Shown here: piece by piece, positions 32,881 through 37,297 of the stretch | Layout of the letters: each line of letters starts with the position of its first letter | Numbering within the stretch: position 1 is the first letter of the stretch | NCBI RefSeq assembly: GCF_002127655.1 | Contig: NZ_NEHB01000004.1 | Span: 149,408 to 186,704 of the forward strand | Origin: Janthinobacterium sp. GW456P | GTDB taxonomy: Bacteria > Pseudomonadota > Gammaproteobacteria > Burkholderiales > Burkholderiaceae_D | Direction: 5' to 3' | Length of the DNA stretch: 37,297 nt | Translations under genes and position numbers: made by a program | Notes under the pieces: model-generated | The model's database searches: none | Seen by the model: the letters and a program-made list of their open reading frames with translations, nothing else | Told to the model about the DNA's origin: nothing

Positions 32881-33568
32881 GTTCGGGATGTCGACCCGCT
32901 CCACCGTAGCCTGCTTATAGGCATGCTTGCCAGGTTGTTTGCAGACCAGCCCTAGCTCTCCCATCAAACGACTGACTTTCAGGCGGCCAATTGCCATGCC
33001 TTCCTCGCGCATCATGGACATGATGCTGCGGCTTCCCGTCGAACTGCGACTCTCGACAAACAGCTCGTGCACGCGGCTACGCAATGCCATGCGCTCAACA
33101 TCAATGCCCGGCGCGCTCCCGATGCGCATACAGGCATGACCACGCTACGTCGAACACCGCGCAGATCAACTCGATTGATTCGTCACCACAAATCTGATCG
33201 ATTACCTCGTACGTTCTATCCCTTCCGACATCAAGAGCACGGTAGCTTTTTTAAATTGACTTCTCCCGCTCGAGACGCTCAATGCGCTTCGAGTTCCTGT
33301 ATTCGCTGCTGATCAGGCGTCATTGCCTTACTCTGTGACGTGATGCCTTGCCGCTCCAACTGAAGCTGCTGCACCCAGCGGCGCAGCACTGATTCGCCGA
33401 TGCCGACCGACCGGCTTGCCTCTATGTGGCTATCCTTGATCCAGCGCCAGGCATGCCGCCTACTGTTTGAAATCAGGGGAAAACGTACGTCTCTGCTTGC
33501 TCATCAAACACCTCTCCATGGCGAGCATTCTCGCCTAAATCAGTGTCCGGGTACATTAAACCACTACA
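32881..33568 (-). pseudogene. Decayed IS3-family element, remnant 1
   Basis: Read on the minus strand, an orfA begins at 33504 (MSKQRRTFSPDFKQ) but meets a TAG at codon 15. It then shows the rest of a typical IS3-family OrfA in shifted frames (SVLRRWVQQLQLERQGITSQ, then MTPDQQRIQELE). A partial orfB follows (HELFVESRSSTGSRSIMSMM, then MGELGLVCKQPGKHAYKQAT) and stops near PNHLE, exactly at the transposon's target duplication; the catalytic DDE half is missing. The outer end near 33568 reads TGTAGTGGTTTAA on the minus strand and is probably its inverted repeat. Not functional. Confidence 0.82.
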
Positions 33569-33610
33569 GTTTTTCGGGACTCGTATCTGACCCCATGTCG
33601 CGCGCGCCTT

Positions 33611-34051
33611 CTAAATTTCCACGGAAATAGTAACCATCTCAATAGAATCAACTTCGCTCGTATACTCAAAATGGTAACGATATTCACCAATAAAATACAC
33701 GTCCCATGGTTTCACCGGTCTACCGAGAATCCCATAATCTGCACTAGGGTCTCTAAATTCTATCGGATTCCCTAGTCTCGAACGAACAGTGGCACGGGAA
33801 TCGCTGAACTTGAAGTCCCCCAAAAACGCTCCCGTAAATGGCTGATAATCTGAATCCGTGTCTTTTGCATAGAGAAAAACTGTGCGTGCCTGTCCAGCTT
33901 CGTTCAATACGAAGCAGATTCCTTTAGTGCGGACCTCCAGATATCGCAAATCTTCGTCATCCAGCTCGTCCTCATCATCCAGGACGTACTGTCCATGATA
34001 AATCTCAACCAGCTCAGCAACTGACTTGCCGAGCATCTCAGAAATTTTCAT
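33611..34051 (-). CDS. Hypothetical acidic protein
   Basis: A 146-residue acidic protein (MKISEMLGKSVAELVEIYHG, then a DDEDELDDED run at about 25-34). The rest looks like a compact beta-rich domain with GKSVAEL at the start and a late VYFIGEYRYHFEYTSEVDSI. I do not recognise the family. Size, acidity and isolation between two IS remnants resemble orphan immunity proteins of polymorphic toxin systems, but no toxin is nearby, so this is only a suggestion. Start at the ATG at 34049-34051 with GGGAAG upstream. A 9-bp tandem repeat lies in its leader. Confidence 0.6.
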   Translation of the reverse strand: MKISEMLGKSVAELVEIYHGQYVLDDEDELDDEDLRYLEVRTKGICFVLNEAGQARTVFLYAKDTDSDYQPFTGAFLGDFKFSDSRATVRSRLGNPIEFRDPSADYGILGRPVKPWDVYFIGEYRYHFEYTSEVDSIEMVTISVEI

Positions 34052-34060
34052 ATTACTTCC

Positions 34061-34105
34061 CTTTTCGGACTTTTCGGCCCCCTCGGACCGTTCGGTCCCT
34101 TCGGT
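34061..34105. repeat. Five 9-bp tandem repeats
   Basis: Units CTTTTCGGA, CTTTTCGGC, CCCCTCGGA, CCGTTCGGT and CCCTTCGGT, all sharing a TCGG core with 9-bp spacing. They lie in the leader of the hypothetical gene (minus strand) and abut the inverted repeat of IS remnant 2. Confidence 0.6.
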
Positions 34106-35184
34106 AATCCCCCTATTTTTAGATCGTGCTAAAAGTAGAGGTCAAGCGGCCAAGGCAAGCTTCTGTTTTGGCGTGATGCCGCCAAGTGCCATGTTGGGCC
34201 GGTCGTGATTGTAAGTCCACTGCCAGCGGGTTGCGAAATCCTGGATCTCATCGAGCGTTTCAAACAGGTGATGGGCCAACCAATCGTAGCGCACCGTGCG
34301 GTTATAGCGCTCGACATAAGCATTCTGCTGCGGCTGGCCAGGTTGGATGAAGTCGATGCGAATGCCGCGTTTGGCGGCCCAGGCCAGCGTCACGGCGCTG
34401 ATGTACTCGGGGCCGTTATCGCAGCGAATGACCTGGGGTTTGCCATGCCATTCGATGATCCTGTCGAGGGAGCGGATGACGCGTTCGGACGGCAAGGAGA
34501 AATCGACCTCGATGCCGAGTCCCTCACGGTTGTAGTCGTCGATCACATTGAACAAGCGGATGCTACGGCCATCAGCCAACTGGTCATGCATGAAGTCCAT
34601 CGACCAGGTGTCGTTGATCTGTGCAGGCACGGCCAGCGGCAGCGGCTTTTCCCGCACCAGCCGATGGCGTGGCTTGATCCCCAAGTTCAGTTCCGGCTCG
34701 CGATAGATACGATATACGCGCCTGTGATTCCATTTAAAACCCTTCACGTTGCGCAAATACAAGAAGCACAGGCCGAAGCCCCAGTTGCGCTGGTTATTGG
34801 TCAGGCGTACCAGCCAGTCAGCCACGACAGCGTTTTCCGCGTCGAGCCTGGCGCGATAGCGATAGCGGGTCTGGCTGATACCGAACGCCTGGCAGGCCAG
34901 TCCGATTGTGGCTGAACGCTGGGCCACGGCCCATTGCGCTATCTCCCGCCTGAGAAGCCGCTACCATTTTTTTGTCAGGGCCTCCGCGACGATCTCGGCT
35001 TTCAAGCGCTCCTCGGCATACATCTTCTTCAGACGCCGGTTTTCGTCCTCCAGTTCCTTCATACGGGCCATCAGCGAGGCGTCCATGCCGCCGAACTTGG
35101 AGCGCCATTTGTAGAACGTGGCGTTGCTGGCGTCGTGCTCGCGGCACAGCTCAGGGACTGGTTCATTTGGTGGGGGGATTACCG
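34103..35184 (-). pseudogene. Decayed IS3-family element, remnant 2
   Basis: Bounded by a 12-bp perfect inverted repeat, CGGTAATCCCCC (34103-34114) and GGGGGATTACCG (35173-35184). OrfA (minus strand) lacks its first residues and reads PVPELCREHDASNATFYKWR through to EALTKKW, stop at 34961-34963. An A7 run (34967-34973) is where IS3 elements shift frame by -1 to join orfB. Here, however, the -1 frame soon goes wrong and the orfB sequence ([20 protein letters not shown]) sits back in the orfA frame, so a base was lost near 34945. OrfB, open from 34927 to 34142, keeps the integrase core ([30 protein letters not shown]). The element is probably dead, though a complete integrase domain is still encoded. 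Confidence 0.85.
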
Positions 35185-35368
35185 CCGGCCTCGTATTTCA
35201 GGGGAATGGGACCAGCTGGCTTTGGCACATTCAAGTGGCTTTGTTGCATAATTAAACTGAGTGCGTATCTGTGCGTACCTACAACATTGAGTATTTTCAT
35301 GAATTGGCTATGTCCGCGATGTGGCGGTTGCGGCCGAAAGCAGAAGTCCTGTGGAGTTTTAGAAAGCA

Positions 35369-35397
35369 AAAAAGCCGGAACAGCAGTTCCGGCCTTT
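35369..35397. terminator. Bidirectional rho-independent terminator
   Basis: A tract, stem GCCGGAAC (35374-35381), loop AGCA, stem GTTCCGGC (35386-35393), then CTTTT. The surrounding stretch 35185-35519 holds no convincing gene. Confidence 0.75.
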
Positions 35398-35519
35398 TGT
35401 TTGCTGCTGACAGCGATCACGACGCTTTGATCACGCCCGAGATGGATAACTGCAACGGGCGCTGTCAGGCCGGTAATAGAAAAAAAGCAGCATCTCTGTA
35501 GCCTTTTTTCGAGCATTGA

Positions 35520-36089
35520 TTAGTGATTCTGCCAGTATTCAGCCAGACTCTCCCAGCCGGCTTCTTCTTCAATATCCATGCTCGATTCACCAGCATGGTC
35601 AGGGCATTCACCAGCATGGTTAAGCGTTTGAGCACGGTACACGCTCGCGTCGTCGCAGTAGCGGCAAGTGCCGTACGCATCCTCTCGGTCGACACAGTGC
35701 ATACATACCCAGCCGTCCACGTTGCCGCGCCTGCCGCTGGTAATAGGCACGACGGCGCCCAGTCGATATCCGCAGCACTCGCATGGCGGCGTCAGCCCGG
35801 TTTTTATAAGCCGGCCAATTGCGGGAAGAGGCAGCTTTTGGAGTAGGTCGGGACGCAGCTTCCTGACCTTTTCACCCAGCTTCGTTAGATCTGGTGTCAG
35901 ACTCAACACCATTTCAGGATCGTTCAGGTCATACTCGCGACTATCGATAAGGGCTTTTTTAGAGCCGTATCCCATGTAGGCTGCTGTTAGCTCATTGGCA
36001 TGCGACGGGGCGAGCTTCTTCCCCATCTTTTCCAAGGTATCCTGGACGTGGGTTGCGGCGGAAGAGATCAGGTCTTTATTTGTGGTCAT
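35520..36089 (-). CDS. Hypothetical Cys-rich (zinc-ribbon-like) protein
   Basis: A 189-residue protein from the ATG at 36087-36089, chosen over the ATG 12 bp upstream because GGAG lies at the right distance. The N-terminal half is helical (LISSAATHVQDTLEKMGKKL, then HANELTAAYMGYGSKKALID), a pattern I associate with proteins of plasmids and integrative elements, though I cannot name the family. The C-terminal half carries several Cys pairs: CECCGY, CMHCV, CRYCDD and CPDH, which could bind two zinc ions. The tail is acidic (SSMDIEEEAGWESLAEYW). It has no partner gene nearby. Confidence 0.65.
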   Translation of the reverse strand: MTTNKDLISSAATHVQDTLEKMGKKLAPSHANELTAAYMGYGSKKALIDSREYDLNDPEMVLSLTPDLTKLGEKVRKLRPDLLQKLPLPAIGRLIKTGLTPPCECCGYRLGAVVPITSGRRGNVDGWVCMHCVDREDAYGTCRYCDDASVYRAQTLNHAGECPDHAGESSMDIEEEAGWESLAEYWQNH

Positions 36090-36464
36090 GGTGCGCTCCA
36101 ATTGTGCACTTACAAGCCGTCCGATAAATCGGACTGGGATGAGCGATTACACAACGCCTGCAGCGCAAGATTGGTAACGCCGGTTGACCCGGCAGAATTG
36201 GTGTCGTACTTAATGCCACGCGGCGGCGGCATACTGATCACGGTCGCTCACAACCAGGGCTCAGCAGGCCCGACCACGAATTTCGTCATGGATGCCACAA
36301 CAGTAATGGAAACCGGAGGGCCTGTCAAACGAATGCCGCCAGTTTCAAATCACACTAGCGCCATCGCACCGAGCGGATCGATACATTCCGCTGCCGGCTC
36401 GTCAGGCTGGAGTGTGGCGAGTGACTGTACAGCGAATTTTAGGATTTCAACGAAATTAGGGAGT

Positions 36465-36498
36465 TACACCATATTTGCTGTGCAGCTAATATGGTGTA
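36465..36498. repeat. 11-bp perfect inverted repeat (hairpin)
   Basis: TACACCATATT, 12-nt loop, AATATGGTGTA. There is no T tract after it, so a terminator is unlikely; an operator or a relic element end is possible. Confidence 0.55.
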
Positions 36499-36645
36499 TG
36501 TGGATGATGTTGATATTTCTTTATTGTAATATTTTACTAGTTCGCTCCAGAGTGCTACTGGCTTCTTGGCACAACATGAAGAGGTAGATGTGTAATTTGG
36601 TGATCGCCGTCCAAATGCACGGCTGGCGCGTTAGCCTACACAAAT

Positions 36646-36716
36646 TTGTCAAACTTTATTATTGTAAAAAACTTGAAGAATCAAACCCGATGGTGAGTCT
36701 TGTTAAACTTTATTAT
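36646..36716 (+). repeat. Pair of 17-bp direct repeats
   Basis: TTGTCAAACTTTATTAT at 36646-36662 and TTGTTAAACTTTATTAT at 36700-36716, 54 bp apart with one mismatch. A weaker third match (GGTCAGACTTTGTTAAT) begins near 36768. They could be protein-binding sites upstream of the beta-lactamase-like gene or part of a relic mobile-element end. Confidence 0.45.
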
Positions 36717-36806
36717 CAAGCAAATCGCTCATAAATTTCGTAGGTCATTGATTTTTAATGGGCCATTGGTCAGACTTTGTTAATTGTCGACAGGCCATCA
36801 AGCATC

Positions 36807-36834
36807 AACGCCACCTTCGGGTGGCGTTTTCTTT
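36807..36834 (+). terminator. Rho-independent terminator with TTCG tetraloop
   Basis: Stem AACGCCACC, loop TTCG, stem GGTGGCGTT, then TTCTTTT. It has no obvious gene directly upstream on the plus strand, so it may close a gene lost when accessory DNA was inserted. Confidence 0.8.
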
Positions 36835-36920
36835 TAGTCTGGAAAAACCATGCGGGTGTCTTTTTTCTGCCGCCGCCGCACCCAGTGTGCGAGAATGCCG
36901 ATCCCCCTTCGATGGTGCGC

Positions 36921-37297
36921 ATGATGACCAAACTCGCCGCAATCGTGACTGGAATGACACTCGTGCTGGCCGCTTGCAAGCCCGCAGCCACCGCGCCTGC
37001 GCATGACATTCCTGCGGCCATGCGCGAGACCGCGACCACCCTGCTGCAATCGACATTGCTGCATGCGACCTCGATTGCTGTCGTGTATCGCGGCCAGGAA
37101 TTCATACTGCATCAAGGCGAGCTGGAGACGGGCAAAGCCAATGCGCCGAACGATACGACGCTGTATGAAATCGGCTCGGTCAGCAAAACGTTTGCCGGCC
37201 TGCTGCTGGCGAGCGCCGTGCTCGATGGGAAGGCGGCGCTCGACGATCCCATACAAAAATATCTGCCGACCGCGTACCCGAACCTGCAGTCGCAGGG
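36921..37297 (+). CDS. Serine beta-lactamase-family (class C-like) lipoprotein, 5' part
   Basis: The first 125 residues of a gene cut by the window edge. A lipoprotein signal peptide leads to the lipobox LAAC with Cys19. The domain that follows has the serine hydrolase SxxK motif Ser86-Val-Ser-Lys89 in EIGSVSKTFAGLLLASAVLD, typical of class C beta-lactamases and related penicillin-binding proteins or esterases. The YxN and KTG motifs would lie beyond the window, so a real beta-lactamase and an esterase/DD-peptidase relative cannot be told apart. The start may be 36912, 36921 or 36924; no strong ribosome binding site decides it. GC-rich codon use shows a return to host chromosome. Confidence 0.85.
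   Translation, partial: MMTKLAAIVTGMTLVLAACKPAATAPAHDIPAAMRETATTLLQSTLLHATSIAVVYRGQEFILHQGELETGKANAPNDTTLYEIGSVSKTFAGLLLASAVLDGKAALDDPIQKYLPTAYPNLQSQ

Larger units (their letters stand above)
36102..36806. other. Gene-free spacer with repeats and a hairpin
   Basis: About 700 bp without a convincing gene. An open frame crosses 36000-36587 but is mostly antisense to the Cys-rich gene, and its remainder has no recognisable domain. The part after 36600 is AT-rich. A long hairpin (36465-36498) and a 17-bp repeat pair (36646, 36700) are listed separately. Confidence 0.5.

Noticed and set aside
35163..35516. 117-residue minus-strand ORF as a gene
   Set aside because: It spans a strong bidirectional terminator hairpin and has no recognisable domain; the composition looks like spacer.
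36000..36587. 195-residue plus-strand ORF as a gene
   Set aside because: The first part is antisense to the better supported Cys-rich gene, the rest shows no domain, and no ribosome site is visible.

Overview
The window looks like a betaproteobacterial chromosome of the Oxalobacteraceae type (Janthinobacterium/Massilia-like). This is inferred from the GC-rich housekeeping genes, the order coaD-rsmD-DUF6279 lipoprotein-glmU-lrp-glmS, and the style of the chemoreceptor fragment at the left edge; no database search was possible. A large mobile element with clearly lower GC and different codon use has inserted just downstream of glmS.

Positions 1-9894 are core chromosome: the end of a methyl-accepting chemotaxis protein, a LysR regulator, a small membrane protein, a chalcone-isomerase-like exported protein, a YfhL-type ferredoxin, coaD, rsmD, a DUF6279 lipoprotein, glmU, an Lrp/AsnC regulator and glmS. 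The 650-bp gap between glmU and the Lrp gene carries five consensus DnaA boxes, all in one orientation.

Positions 9900-32875 (22,976 bp) are a complete Tn7-like transposon in the classical attTn7 position. Its left end starts 20 bp after the glmS stop. It has matching terminal inverted repeats (8-bp tip TGAATAAT plus a 19-bp TnsB-type site), a perfect 5-bp target duplication AGGTG (9895-9899 and 32876-32880), three TnsB-type sites per end, and a tnsA-tnsB-tnsC-tniQ operon followed by a second, convergent TniQ/TnsD gene. No Cas genes, CRISPR array or tnsE were seen.

The cargo is two defence-like modules. The first (10369-11668) is a divergent pair: a dCMP-deaminase-family enzyme and a membrane-anchored dUTPase/dCTP-deaminase-fold protein that seems to have lost catalytic residues. 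A ~100-bp tRNA-3'-end-like direct repeat flanks the pair. The second (12633-23764) is bracketed by a Vsr T:G-mismatch endonuclease and a DNA (cytosine-5) methyltransferase. Between them lies a three-gene operon whose order, sizes and ATPase motifs resemble dptF-dptG-dptH, the restriction half of the phosphorothioation (Dnd/Dpt) system. No dndA-E genes are present. The working hypothesis is a restriction-modification system in which a C5-methylation mark replaces phosphorothioation as the self signal for a DptFGH-like effector, with Vsr repairing the mutagenic by-product of 5mC.

Positions 32881-36860 are an older junk-like accessory zone: two decayed IS3-family copies, an orphan acidic protein, a Cys-rich protein and empty spacer. 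Chromosome-like sequence resumes with the start of a serine beta-lactamase-family lipoprotein that runs off the right edge.
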